64,000 bases of DNA from Naasia lichenicola (lineage in GTDB: Bacteria > Actinomycetota > Actinomycetes > Actinomycetales > Microbacteriaceae), in contig NZ_SSSM01000004.1 in the NCBI RefSeq assembly GCF_004801885.1, positions 512,001 to 576,000 on the forward strand, read 5' to 3'. Both the position numbers and the translations under genes were made by a program. The notes under the pieces are model-generated. The model saw only the letters and a program-made list of their open reading frames with translations. It had not been told where the DNA came from and searched no databases. How positions within the stretch are numbered: the stretch's first letter is position 1; every line of letters starts with the position of its first letter. Positions 26,269-35,684 of this stretch are shown one piece after another.

Positions 26269-26325
26269 CGGCGCTGGCATGGGGGCGTCGGGCGGGGGCC
26301 CGGAGCGGGGGCGTAGGCTGGTGGC

Positions 26326-27579
26326 GTGATTCCGGCCGCAACGTCGACGCTGGCGGTCACGACAACAGCCCTCCCCATAGAGGCTCATGAGCTCGAGTCG
26401 TTGCTCGCTCTGGCCGACCCGCAGAACCCCCTCATCTGGCTGCGCCACGGCGAAGGCATGATCGGGCTGGGCGAGGCGCTGCGCCTCAGCTTCGAGGGCC
26501 CTGAGCGGTTCGCTGACGCTGCGTCCGCCTGGCGCGCTGTCGTCGGCCAGGCGGAGATCGATGACCGGGTGGGAGTCCCGGGCACCGGTCTGGTGGCCTT
26601 CGGCTCGTTCGCCTTCGCGGCAGGATCCGCGGCCGCGAGCACCCTGCTCGTCCCCCGCACCATCGTCGGCCACCGTGACGGCGTCTCTTGGCTGACTCGG
26701 ATCGCGCTGCGCGACGAGCTCGGATCGGACCCCGCCGAGACGCCGACCCCGCACGAGGACGGTCCTGCGTATCCGCTCGAGTTCATCCGGGGCACCCTCG
26801 ATGCCGCCGGCTACGCGCGTGCCGTGCGGGCCGCGGTCGGGCGGATCGAGGCGGGGGACGTCGGCAAGGTGGTGCTCGCGCGCGACATCTTCGCGCCGAT
26901 CCCGGCGGATGCCGATCTGCGCCACCCCCTGCGCCGGCTCGCCACCAGTTATCCGGACACCTGGACGTTCGCGCTCGACGGCCTCATCGGCTCCAGCCCC
27001 GAGACCCTCGTGCGAGTCGACCACAAGGCCGTCAGCGCACGCGTGCTGGCGGGCAGCACCGGTCGTCGCACCGACGCCGCCGCCGACCGACGCGCGGCCG
27101 AGGAGCTCGCGGACTCGGAGAAGAACCAGCAGGAGCACGGATTCGCGGTGCGCAGCATCCTCGAGTCGCTCGGTCGGCACACCTCCGCGCTGACGGTGAG
27201 CGATCCGTTCACCCTCCGCCTGCCGAACATCTGGCACCTGGCCAGTGACCTCGACGGCATCCTCGCCGACGGCTCGTCCTCCCTCGACCTGCTGGGCGCG
27301 CTGCATCCGACCGCAGCCGTCGCGGGCACGCCGACCCCGGCCGCGCTCGACCTGATCGATGAGCTCGAGCCGTTCGACCGGGGCGTCTACGCCGGTCCGG
27401 TCGGCTGGGTCGATGCGCGCGGCGACGGCGAATGGGCCATCGCGCTGCGCTGCGGCGTCGTCGCGGACGGGCGGGTGACCGCCTACGCGGGCTGCGGCAT
27501 CGTCGCGGGCTCGGAGCCGCAGCGGGAACTCGCGGAGACCCGCCTGAAGTTCCGTCCCATCGTCGACGCCTTCGCCTGA
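26326..27579 (+). CDS. menF: Isochorismate synthase
   Basis: Converts chorismate to isochorismate, the first committed step to menaquinone. Chorismate-binding fold with LAGSTGRRTD, the KNQQEHGF motif, and the FDRGVYAGPVGWVD and CGIVAGSEPQRE signatures. The N-terminal half is divergent, as usual. TAGGCT (26314-26319) is six bases before GTG 26326, indicating a leaderless mRNA. An anthranilate- or salicylate-type enzyme is less likely given menG, menD and menE nearby. Confidence 0.9.
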   Translation: MIPAATSTLAVTTTALPIEAHELESLLALADPQNPLIWLRHGEGMIGLGEALRLSFEGPERFADAASAWRAVVGQAEIDDRVGVPGTGLVAFGSFAFAAGSAAASTLLVPRTIVGHRDGVSWLTRIALRDELGSDPAETPTPHEDGPAYPLEFIRGTLDAAGYARAVRAAVGRIEAGDVGKVVLARDIFAPIPADADLRHPLRRLATSYPDTWTFALDGLIGSSPETLVRVDHKAVSARVLAGSTGRRTDAAADRRAAEELADSEKNQQEHGFAVRSILESLGRHTSALTVSDPFTLRLPNIWHLASDLDGILADGSSSLDLLGALHPTAAVAGTPTPAALDLIDELEPFDRGVYAGPVGWVDARGDGEWAIALRCGVVADGRVTAYAGCGIVAGSEPQRELAETRLKFRPIVDAFA

Positions 27580-27582
27580 GTT

Positions 27583-27767
27583 CCTACGTTCCGGCCGAGT
27601 GTGCACGATATTTCATGCACATAGGCGGTCTTCGTAGGTGATCTCTCCAGCCCTGCGCCGCAACGCTCCGCGGATGACCAGCGGCGCCTCGGAGCGTCCG
27701 GCCCATCAGTACCTGCGATCCCCGCGAATGGCGACGAGATTACGTGCACATTGAGCCGGAACGTAGG
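27583..27767. repeat. 185-bp palindromic element, family C, copy 2
   Basis: Outer inverted ends CCTACGTTCCGGC (27583-27595 and 27755-27767) extend inward through TGTGCACG on both arms. The interior differs from copy 1 and has its own CGCTCCG/CGGAGCG pairing. It starts three bases after the menF stop. Confidence 0.8.
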
Positions 27768-27906
27768 AAATGGAACGGCCACCGCCTGGCACCGACGACT
27801 CGCGCAGAACGTGAGCCATGAGTGCCAGGGGTGGCCGAGCGGTGTCGTCAGCGGATCGGTCGGGTCGGCTGCCTCAGCGGGCCGGATCGATCGCTGCCGA
27901 AGCGGT

Positions 27907-28041
27907 TCAGTTGTCGAGTGCTGCCTCGCCACCGCGCCTGCGGCGGGTGAAGGTGGGAGCGAACTGGCGGACCAGTCCGACCACGAGTGCACTGCCTGAG
28001 ACAACGAGGATCGAGAAGCCGAGGATGTCGTTCGCCTGCAT
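27907..28041 (-). CDS. 44-residue single-helix membrane protein
   Basis: MQANDILGFSILVVSGSALV begins a peptide with one hydrophobic helix followed by a basic tail (FTRRRRGG). AAAGGGG lies eight bases before ATG 28041. No family is recognised; it resembles small actinobacterial membrane peptides in form only. A 20-bp perfect palindrome lies about 70 bp upstream. Confidence 0.45.
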   Translation of the reverse strand: MQANDILGFSILVVSGSALVVGLVRQFAPTFTRRRRGGEAALDN

Positions 28042-28108
28042 GATGTCGCCCCTTTCGTGTGTGAAAAGACGATAAGCGCATGCTTCATGAGCGATTCGGA
28101 TCGACACG

Positions 28109-28128
28109 CGTCACCTGATCAGGTGACG
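28109..28128. promoter_or_regulatory. Perfect 20-bp palindrome
   Basis: CGTCACCTGATCAGGTGACG is perfectly symmetrical with no loop, more like a dimeric repressor site than a terminator. On the plus strand TTTT follows, but no plus-strand gene ends here. It lies upstream of the 44-residue ORF and after menD. Confidence 0.45.
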
Positions 28129-28248
28129 TTTTGGCCCTGCCCCCAGTCCGGGGGACAGCATGGGGGCGACGAGTGGGCGACGCGGTGAACGGTCCGGGGG
28201 CCAGGGCGCACCGGCCGCGGGGATGGCCGACAGCGCGCAAATCGGCCG

Positions 28249-29988
28249 TCAGCGATCGAGCGGGACCTCGACGATGCTCAGCCCGGCGGGCGGCGCGGTG
28301 AGCGCCCTGTCGAGCGTGCCGCGGTCCGTCGCGAGCGTGTAGTGCCAGCCGTAGGCGGCCGCCAGGCTGGCGATGTCGACGGCGTGCGGAGTGATCATGA
28401 CGCGCTCGAAATCGGTCCGATCGGCGGTGCCCGCCACCTCGAGGCCGTCGAAGATGGTGCCGCCGTGATCGTTGCCGACGATCAGCTGCACGCGGGGCGC
28501 CCGCTCCCCCGGCGCCTGCAGGAGGCCGCCGACGTCGTGCAGGAAGGCGAGGTCGCCGAGGAGGGCCCGGGTGGCCCCCGCCGCAGCCGTACCTGGGACC
28601 TCAGCCAGCTGCGATGCGATCGCGATGCCGATCGCGCTGGAGATGCTGCCGTCAATTCCCGCCAGGCCTCGGTTCGCGCGGACCGTGATCTTCTTGCCGG
28701 GCACGACCAGGTCCGCTTCGCGCACGAGCCGCGATGCGGCGAGGAACAGCCGGTCGTGGGGCCAGCTCGCCCGCCAGATCGCCTCGACCAGCGATCGACG
28801 GGTATTCGGGGCGCGAACTGCAGCGAGCTCCTCTCGGGCGAGCGCGCCCCGGACGGCGGCCTGATCCGATCCGGAGCCCCCGGTGTAGGGAAGGTCGTCG
28901 GGGTCCTCGGCGAGCGCGCGACCCGCCTGCAGCCATTCGCCGAACCAGGCGCGCTCCTGCTCCGTCACCGGATCGGCCGCGTCCACGGCGACGTCGGGCA
29001 CGACGGTTCCGCGGCCGCCGGGACGGAACTGCTCGGCGCCCGCCGATTCGACGACGATCACCTCGACGTCGTCGCGCTGCAGCAGTGCGGGGACCTCGCG
29101 GCTGAGGTTCGGCCTGCCGAACACGATCGCACGTTCGATCCGATGGCCCAGCCGAGCGAGCGCCGCGCGGTAGGCGGGGATCGCGGAACGACCGAACCGC
29201 GATCCACTCGTCACTTCGGCGAGCAGCGGCCAGCCGGACGCGTGCGCGAACTCCTCCGCCTGGGGGCCCGCACCGGTTCCGGCGATGATGACCGTTCTCG
29301 GTCCCCGGCTGAGCGGCGGTGCGGCCGGGTCGTCCACCGCCAGAACCCCGCTGCCGCCGCGACCGATCTCGGGAACCGGGCCGGAGAGCGGCTCCCGGAA
29401 GGAGACGTTGAGGTGCACCGGAGCGCCGTTGATCGCCGTCGCCCACGCACCTCCGAGCGATCGGTGCAACCGGGCGATACCGGCCCCGGCACGCACGTCC
29501 GCCTCGAAGACGGCGGCCGGACCGAAGATGCCCGGCTGGGTGGTGGTCTGATTGGCGCCCGTCCCGCGGACCTCGGCTGGCCGGTCGGCGGTGATCGCGA
29601 TCAGCGGCACTCCGGAATGCCACGCCTCGAGCATGGCCGGGTGCAGGTTGGCGACCGCGGTGCCCGAGGTGGTGACCACGGCGACCGGGATGCCCGATTC
29701 GAGCGCGAGGCCGAGTGCGAGGAAGCCGGCCGACCGCTCATCGATCCGCACGTGCACGGCGAGCTCGCCCATCCGTTCGAGGCGCGCGGCCTCGAGCGCC
29801 AGGGCTTGGGATCGCGATCCCGGCGACAGCACGAGGTGACGCATGCCGGCGTCCACCAGCCCCCGAAGAACGACCGCGGCCGCGTGGCTCGCGCTCGTCG
29901 TCTCCGGAAGCCCCGATTCCGGCAGGCTCGCGCTCACCGGCTCAGTGCTGCGCGAAGGATCCGGGGTGCCGTGTGCCCGGTCAGGCAT
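28249..29988 (-). CDS. menD: SEPHCHC synthase, menaquinone pathway
   Basis: Thiamine-diphosphate enzyme joining 2-oxoglutarate and isochorismate. The N-terminal Pyr domain has LSPGSRSQALAL and RIDERSAGFLALGLA; TTSGTAVANLHPAMLEA and the ThDP-binding stretch LLGDLAFLHDVGGLL with GNDHGGTIFD are diagnostic. ATG 29988 gives 579 residues and overlaps the upstream PLDc_N gene by eight bases; the frame to 30081 is not used. Confidence 0.95.
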   Translation of the reverse strand: MPDRAHGTPDPSRSTEPVSASLPESGLPETTSASHAAAVVLRGLVDAGMRHLVLSPGSRSQALALEAARLERMGELAVHVRIDERSAGFLALGLALESGIPVAVVTTSGTAVANLHPAMLEAWHSGVPLIAITADRPAEVRGTGANQTTTQPGIFGPAAVFEADVRAGAGIARLHRSLGGAWATAINGAPVHLNVSFREPLSGPVPEIGRGGSGVLAVDDPAAPPLSRGPRTVIIAGTGAGPQAEEFAHASGWPLLAEVTSGSRFGRSAIPAYRAALARLGHRIERAIVFGRPNLSREVPALLQRDDVEVIVVESAGAEQFRPGGRGTVVPDVAVDAADPVTEQERAWFGEWLQAGRALAEDPDDLPYTGGSGSDQAAVRGALAREELAAVRAPNTRRSLVEAIWRASWPHDRLFLAASRLVREADLVVPGKKITVRANRGLAGIDGSISSAIGIAIASQLAEVPGTAAAGATRALLGDLAFLHDVGGLLQAPGERAPRVQLIVGNDHGGTIFDGLEVAGTADRTDFERVMITPHAVDIASLAAAYGWHYTLATDRGTLDRALTAPPAGLSIVEVPLDR

Positions 29989-30346
29989 CGCGGCGGCCGG
30001 GGGCGTCGCCGCCTTCGCCCTCCGCGTCGCCGTCGAGATCCGCGAGCTCCTGCTCGAGTCGTTGGAGGCGGGCCTCCTCATCCGCGTTCAGCGCGATGGT
30101 GCGCAGGAATGCGGGGTCGTCATCGGGAGCGATGGTGCGCGGCCTCCCGGTCGCGGTGGCTCGACGGCCACGGCCGATGAGGAACCAGAGCACGCCGCCG
30201 AGGACGGGCAGCAGCAGGATGATCAGGAACCAGATGGGCTTGCGCGGGCCCCGGATCCGCGTTCGATCGGCCATCGCGCAGTCCACGAGCGAGTAGACGG
30301 TGAACGCGACCGCCACCACGATGAAGATCAGCCAGAAACGCGGCAT
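29981..30346 (-). CDS. PLDc N-terminal-type membrane protein
   Basis: A 121-residue protein with two helices (FWLIFIVVAVAFTVYSLVDC and PIWFLIILLLPVLGGVLWFLIG) in the arrangement of the PLDc_N domain, then a charged cytoplasmic tail. It lacks a phospholipase domain. TATCGT lies six bases before the ATG. It overlaps menD and is routinely near men genes in actinobacteria, but its role is unknown. Confidence 0.82.
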   Translation of the reverse strand: MPRFWLIFIVVAVAFTVYSLVDCAMADRTRIRGPRKPIWFLIILLLPVLGGVLWFLIGRGRRATATGRPRTIAPDDDPAFLRTIALNADEEARLQRLEQELADLDGDAEGEGGDAPGRRDA

Positions 30347-30414
30347 GCAGTAACGATAGACGCAGAATACTGAGCGTCGGCCGCCCGTTCGCAGACTGCT
30401 CGTACACTGTCAAG

Positions 30415-30732
30415 GTGGCAGAGGAACGTCGAGCGAGCAGGGCCTGGATCGGCTTCAGCCTCATCCGGGTCGGCATGTTCGCGGCAGTGCTTGCGATCCT
30501 CGCGCTCCTGCTGCCGGGCATCCCGTTCTGGATCTCGGCCATCGTCGCCGCGATCATCTCGTTCTGCCTGTCGTTCATCTTCCTGAGCCGCCCGCGCACC
30601 GAGATCGCGGTGTCGCTGGATCGTATGCGTCGCGGCGAGGCGGCTCCCCGCAGCGGGCCCGACGACGACGAGATCGAGGACGCTGCGATCGAGGATGCAG
30701 CGATCAGCCGCTCCGAGACCGACCGGCCGTAG
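30415..30732 (+). CDS. DUF4229-type membrane protein
   Basis: A 105-residue protein with two helices (GMFAAVLAILALLLP and WISAIVAAIISFCLSFIFL) and an acidic tail, matching DUF4229 in form. GTG 30415 is six bases after TACACT. Divergent from the PLDc_N gene; both promoters give leaderless messages. Function unknown. Confidence 0.8.
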   Translation: MAEERRASRAWIGFSLIRVGMFAAVLAILALLLPGIPFWISAIVAAIISFCLSFIFLSRPRTEIAVSLDRMRRGEAAPRSGPDDDEIEDAAIEDAAISRSETDRP

Positions 30733-30757
30733 CTGCCCCGCTCCGCCGCGCGTCAGT

Positions 30758-30836
30758 TGACCCGGATGGCGGGTGTCGGCCGCCGCAACCCGCCATTCGG
30801 GTCAGGTCGACTCGCGACAGCCCGCCACTCGGGTCA
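30758..30836. repeat. Family F palindrome at DUF4229/menA junction
   Basis: TGACCCGGATGGCGGGT (30758-30774) pairs with ACCCGCCATTCGGGTCA (30788-30804) with one mismatch, and a third arm CCCGCCACTCGGGTCA follows at 30821-30836, allowing alternative hairpins. Lies between converging genes. Confidence 0.75.
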
Positions 30837-30870
30837 GCTCGGCATGGCGAGCCAGCCGTAGACCGCGCCG

Positions 30871-31866
30871 CTACAGGACGAACGCGGCGAGGAAGCCGAG
30901 CGACAGCACGAGCGCCAGGATGCTCGTGAGGCTGAGCGCCAGGATGAGCTCGCGCGCGGTCTTGGCCGTCGCCACGATCAGCACGGCGGGCAGGGCGATG
31001 AGCAGCGCGAAGAAGCTGAGCAGCGCGGCCGGGAACAGCAGTGCGAAGAGCCCGACCGCAACGAAGGGCAGCAGGACGAAGACGCCGTAGAGCACCTTCG
31101 AGGCCCGCGCGCCGATCCGCACGCTGAGCGTCTTCTTTCCGGCGATCCTGTCCTGCTCGATGTCCCGGAGGTTGTTGACCGTCAGCACGGCACAGGCGAG
31201 CAGGCCGATGGCCACCCCGGCGATCACCGACTCCTGCGTGATCACCTCGGTCTGCACGTAGGTGGATCCGACGGTCGCGACGAGGCCGAAGAAGACGAAG
31301 ACGAACAGTTCGCCGAGTCCTGCGTAGCCGTATGGCCGCTTGCCTCCGGTGTAGAACCAGGCGGCCGCGATGCTGGCCGCGCCGACGGCGAGCAGCCACC
31401 AGAGCTGCGAGATGATCACCAGCGCGAGGCCGGCGAGCGCGGCGAGGCCGAAGAAGGCGAGCGCAACGGTGAGCACGGTGCGGGGCTTGGCGCCACCGGA
31501 CGCGGTCAGCCGGGCGGGACCGACCCGGAACCGGTCGGTGCCGCGGATGCCGTCGGAGTAGTCGTTGGCGTAGTTGACGGCGATCTGCAGCAGGATCGCG
31601 ACCGCGAAGCAGAGCGCGATCCGGTACTCGTGCCAGACGTAGCCACCGGCGACGTAGGCGGCCGCGGTTCCCGCGATGACCGGGGCGATCGACAGCGGAA
31701 GCGTGCGTGGCCGAGCGGCGGCTATCCAGTCGCGCGCCCGTGCGGGCTTGACCTGGTGGGGCTTGTGCTGGCCGGGGCGGAGATTGCGTCCGCCGGGCAG
31801 GGGCGCGTGGTGGTGATGTGACGGGCCAGACTTGCGGCTCGCCTGTCGCTTCTTCGGCTTGGGCAC
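30871..31866 (-). CDS. menA: 1,4-dihydroxy-2-naphthoate polyprenyltransferase
   Basis: Attaches the polyprenyl chain to the naphthoate head group in the membrane. UbiA-family Asp motifs are VNYANDYSDGIRGTD and the second-loop NNLRDIEQDRIAGKKTL; about eight helices. The N-terminus is a His/Lys-rich extension of some 45 residues before ARPRTLPLSIAPVIAG. GTG 31866 stands six bases after TAGTAT. Confidence 0.93.
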   Translation of the reverse strand: MPKPKKRQASRKSGPSHHHHAPLPGGRNLRPGQHKPHQVKPARARDWIAAARPRTLPLSIAPVIAGTAAAYVAGGYVWHEYRIALCFAVAILLQIAVNYANDYSDGIRGTDRFRVGPARLTASGGAKPRTVLTVALAFFGLAALAGLALVIISQLWWLLAVGAASIAAAWFYTGGKRPYGYAGLGELFVFVFFGLVATVGSTYVQTEVITQESVIAGVAIGLLACAVLTVNNLRDIEQDRIAGKKTLSVRIGARASKVLYGVFVLLPFVAVGLFALLFPAALLSFFALLIALPAVLIVATAKTARELILALSLTSILALVLSLGFLAAFVL

Positions 31867-31960
31867 CGCAGAATACTAGGCCCCCGCTCGATGAGAGCAG
31901 CGCAGGCGGGCCCGCGGGACGGATGCCGGATAGTGCGCGCCGACTTCAGTCGAGCCCGCG

Positions 31961-33133
31961 TCAGTCGAGACCGGCGAGCCCTCGGAGGGCCCGGCGATCC
32001 GGCTTGCCGCTCGCGAGCATCGGGATGGCGTCCACCCGGACGATCCGATCCGGTGCAGCGGCCCGGCCGAGCGCCGCGGTCAGCCGTCCTCTGAGATCGC
32101 TGAGCGAGACGTCGGGAGCGGTCGCGGGGAGGACGACGATCGGCACCTCGCCCCATCGTTCGCTGGCCGCGGCGAGCACGAGGGCGCTCGAGCAGCCGGG
32201 CATCGCTCGCACCTCCGCCTCGACGAGTCCGAGGGACACCTTCTCGCCGCCCGAGATGATCACGTCGTCGCGCCGTCCCTCGACGCTCAGGAGCCCTCCG
32301 GGCACCGACTCGTCGAAGCGTCCGACATCCCCCGTGCGATACCAGCGCCGGCCGTCTTCGACCACGAAGGCGCCCTCCGTGCGCGCGGGGTCGGCCAGAT
32401 AGCCGTCCGCGAGCATCGGGCCGGCGAGCAGGATCTCGCCGGATGCACCCGGCATGCCGTCAGCGCGCTCGATCCGCACCCTGACCGTGCCGAGCGGCAC
32501 CCCGTCGTACACGCAGCCGCCGCCGGTCTCCGAGGAGCCGTAGGTGCGGATCACTCGGAGCCCCAGGCGCTGGGCGCGTTCCCGGATGGCGGCGTCGAGC
32601 CGCTGGCCGCCGACGAGGATGGCGTGCAGGGAGCGCAGCCGGTCGGCCGCCTGCGGATCGGACTCCGCGGCGTCGATGAGCACGCTCAGCTGCGCCGGCA
32701 CGAGTGAGGTGTATCGCCGCTCAGCATCGAACAGCTCGATGCCCGCGAGGAAGGCGGACGCGTCGAAGTGCCCGGCCGCCAGCACGATGGGATCCGTGCC
32801 GGCGACGATCGAGCGGGTGAGCACCTGCAGGCCGGCGACGTAATGCACGGGCAGCGCCAGCAGCCACCGACCCGGTCCGCCGAGCGCCGCGTCGGTCGCG
32901 GCGACGCTCGCGAGCAGCGCGTCGGTGCTGAGCGCCACACGCTTCGGCGCCCCCGACGACCCGGAGGTCTCGATCACCGCGGCGATCGGCTTGGCCACCT
33001 GGGCGGGGGCGTCACCGGGCAGCGCCGAGCCGAGCGGGACGGGCAGGATCGCGGGGCCGTCGCCGCTGAGGGCGGCGCGGAGCGCGATCGCAACCTCGGT
33101 CGGATCAGCCTCGAGGGGCTGGAGAGCGCGCAT
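31961..33133 (-). CDS. menE: o-Succinylbenzoate--CoA ligase
   Basis: Adenylate-forming enzyme activating OSB with CoA. Motifs are ETSGSSGAPKRV (P-loop), RTYGSSETGGG, WYRTGDVGRF and the C-terminal LASGKPDRRAL. At 390 residues it is shorter than typical acyl-CoA ligases, as is common for actinobacterial MenE. ATG 33133 is five bases after the menB stop, so the two are co-transcribed; the longer frame to 33349 is a shadow inside menB. Confidence 0.9.
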   Translation of the reverse strand: MRALQPLEADPTEVAIALRAALSGDGPAILPVPLGSALPGDAPAQVAKPIAAVIETSGSSGAPKRVALSTDALLASVAATDAALGGPGRWLLALPVHYVAGLQVLTRSIVAGTDPIVLAAGHFDASAFLAGIELFDAERRYTSLVPAQLSVLIDAAESDPQAADRLRSLHAILVGGQRLDAAIRERAQRLGLRVIRTYGSSETGGGCVYDGVPLGTVRVRIERADGMPGASGEILLAGPMLADGYLADPARTEGAFVVEDGRRWYRTGDVGRFDESVPGGLLSVEGRRDDVIISGGEKVSLGLVEAEVRAMPGCSSALVLAAASERWGEVPIVVLPATAPDVSLSDLRGRLTAALGRAAAPDRIVRVDAIPMLASGKPDRRALRGLAGLD

Positions 33134-33138
33134 CCGAC

Positions 33139-34038
<900 letters not shown>

Positions 34039-34047
34039 GTGCCGAGC

Positions 34048-34485
34048 CTACGGCGTGACGGTTGCGGGCTCCCCGTCCCCGTCCTCCGCCGGTTCCTCCG
34101 CAAACGACTCGGGGATCACGGTGCCCTGATGGAAGAGCACGGACCAGCCGCCGCCCGACCAGGTCCAGATCGAGCTGCGGCGGGTGCGACGACCGCTGCG
34201 CTCGGCGATGTAGGTGACCAGGATCGCCGCCGGCGCGATGGCCCGTGCTTCGAGCTCCTCGATCTCCACGGGCGGGGCGATCTCGCTGTCGTCGTCGCCC
34301 GCCTCCTCGCTGAGCGCGGCGATGATCCCTGCCCGGTCCCAGCGCCTGCCCGACGCGCCGAACTCGACGAAGTCAGCGTGCAGCAGGGTGGTCAGACGGT
34401 GAGGATCGGCCCGCACCTCCGGCTCGATCAGCAGCAGCTCCAGCCGCGTCGCCTCGGCCAGGTCTTCGTAGTCCGGCATCTCCAT
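34048..34485 (-). CDS. NTF2-like (DUF4440-type) small protein
   Basis: A 145-residue protein beginning MEMPDYEDLAEATRLELLLI, with the NTF2-like pattern LLHADFVEFGASGRRWDRA and a C-terminal strand region WTWSGGGWSVLFHQGTV. No catalytic role is assigned. The longer reverse frame to 35118 is a shadow of menC. It ends ten bases upstream of menB and is divergent from menC. Confidence 0.72.
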   Translation of the reverse strand: MEMPDYEDLAEATRLELLLIEPEVRADPHRLTTLLHADFVEFGASGRRWDRAGIIAALSEEAGDDDSEIAPPVEIEELEARAIAPAAILVTYIAERSGRRTRRSSIWTWSGGGWSVLFHQGTVIPESFAEEPAEDGDGEPATVTP

Positions 34486-34497
34486 GCTCCGACATTC

Positions 34498-34599
34498 GCA
34501 CGGATCCGGAAAAGTTTCACCGATCCGGAGATCTGCATCGGAACGGGGGCACTCGGATGCCCCGAGCGGGCAGAACGGGGGCGATCTCCGGATCCGTGC
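34498..34599. repeat. Family G inverted repeat between NTF2-like gene and menC
   Basis: GCACGGATCCGGA (34498-34510) and TCCGGATCCGTGC (34587-34599) are perfect inverted 13-mers about 75 bases apart; GATCCGGAGATC occurs again between them. It spans the divergent promoter region, not a junction where transcripts end, so regulation rather than termination is likelier. Confidence 0.65.
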
Positions 34600-34611
34600 A
34601 AATCTGGACGC

Positions 34612-35592
34612 ATGGATGCCTTCCTCTCCGATGTGCTGAGCGGTCTCCGGGTGGTGTCGCTGCCGCTCGCGACTCGATTCCGCGGCCTGACGGTCCGGGA
34701 GACCGCCGTCTTCGAGGGTCCGATGGGCTGGACCGAGTTCTCGCCGTTCGTCGAGTACGACGACGATGAGGCATCCCGCTGGCTGGCCGCCGCCTACGAC
34801 TTCGGCTGGACGGCGGCACCTCCCGGCGTGCGCGAGCGGATCATGGTCAACGCGACCATGCCCGCGGTCGCGGCGGCGCAGGTGCCTGAGATCCTCGCCC
34901 GCTTCTCCGGCTGCCGCACCGTGAAGGTCAAGGTCGCCGAACCGGGCACGACGCTCGCCGACGATGTCGCGCGAGTCGCGGAAGTGCGCCGGATGCTCGG
35001 CGCGGAGGGGCGGATCCGGATCGACGCGAACGGCGCCTGGAACGTCGATGAGGCCGAGCACGCCATCCGAGAGCTGTCCGTCTTCGACCTCGAATACGTC
35101 GAGCAGCCGTGTGCACACACAGCCGAGCTTCAGGAGCTCGAGGGCCGGATCGACTACCTCGATGTGCCGATCGCGGTCGACGAGGGGCTCCGCAAAGCGC
35201 TCGATCCGCTGGGCGCAGCGCGGGAGCTGCCAGGTCGGGTGGTGATCGTCAAGGCCGCGCCGCTCGGCGGGATCCGGTCCGCGCTGGCGATCGCCACCGC
35301 CAGCGGACGTCCGGCCGTCGTCTCGAGCGCCCTCGAGTCATCCATCGGATTGTCGATGGGCCTGCACCTGGCTGCCGCGCTGCCCGAGCTCGACTACGAC
35401 TGCGGCCTGGGCACGGCGGCCCTGCTGGCCGCCGATGTCACCGACGATCCGCTGCTCCCCGAGAACGGCGCGATCGAGGTCCGCCGGGTGGCACCCCGCC
35501 CAGCACTGCTCGACGCCTTCGCCGCGGACGCAGAACGCACGTCCTGGTGGCGCGAGCGCATCACCCGCTGCCACGCCCTCCTGCAGCGCTGA
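34612..35592 (+). CDS. menC: o-Succinylbenzoate synthase
   Basis: Enolase-superfamily enzyme dehydrating SHCHC to OSB. The catalytic Lys is in TVKVKVAEPG, metal ligands in RIDANGAW, YVEQP and AVDEGLRKAL, and the second Lys in VIVKAAPLGG. Length 326. ATG 34612 follows AAATCT by six bases. It is oriented against menB-menE and completes the pathway between MenD/MenH chemistry and MenE; no separate menH is seen here. Confidence 0.9.
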   Translation: MDAFLSDVLSGLRVVSLPLATRFRGLTVRETAVFEGPMGWTEFSPFVEYDDDEASRWLAAAYDFGWTAAPPGVRERIMVNATMPAVAAAQVPEILARFSGCRTVKVKVAEPGTTLADDVARVAEVRRMLGAEGRIRIDANGAWNVDEAEHAIRELSVFDLEYVEQPCAHTAELQELEGRIDYLDVPIAVDEGLRKALDPLGAARELPGRVVIVKAAPLGGIRSALAIATASGRPAVVSSALESSIGLSMGLHLAAALPELDYDCGLGTAALLAADVTDDPLLPENGAIEVRRVAPRPALLDAFAADAERTSWWRERITRCHALLQR

Positions 35593-35600
35593 CCCGACGT

Positions 35601-35658
35601 CGAATTGCCAGTTATGGCTCTCACATCGCCGATTTGAGAGCCGAAAGTGGCAATTTGG
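35601..35658. repeat. Family A palindrome, copy 2
   Basis: CGAATTGCCAGTTATGGCTCTCA pairs with TGAGAGCCGAAAGTGGCAATTTG. It shares AATTGCCA and GGCTCT arms with 22408-22464 and fills the junction of converging menC and ccsB. Confidence 0.85.
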
Positions 35659-35684
35659 CGGGATTGGGGCGGGGCTAGCGCGGG

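Noticed and set aside
27825-27900. tRNA-like start GGGGTGGCCGAGCGG
   Set aside because: No acceptor, anticodon or T-arm pairing follows; coincidence of GC-rich sequence.
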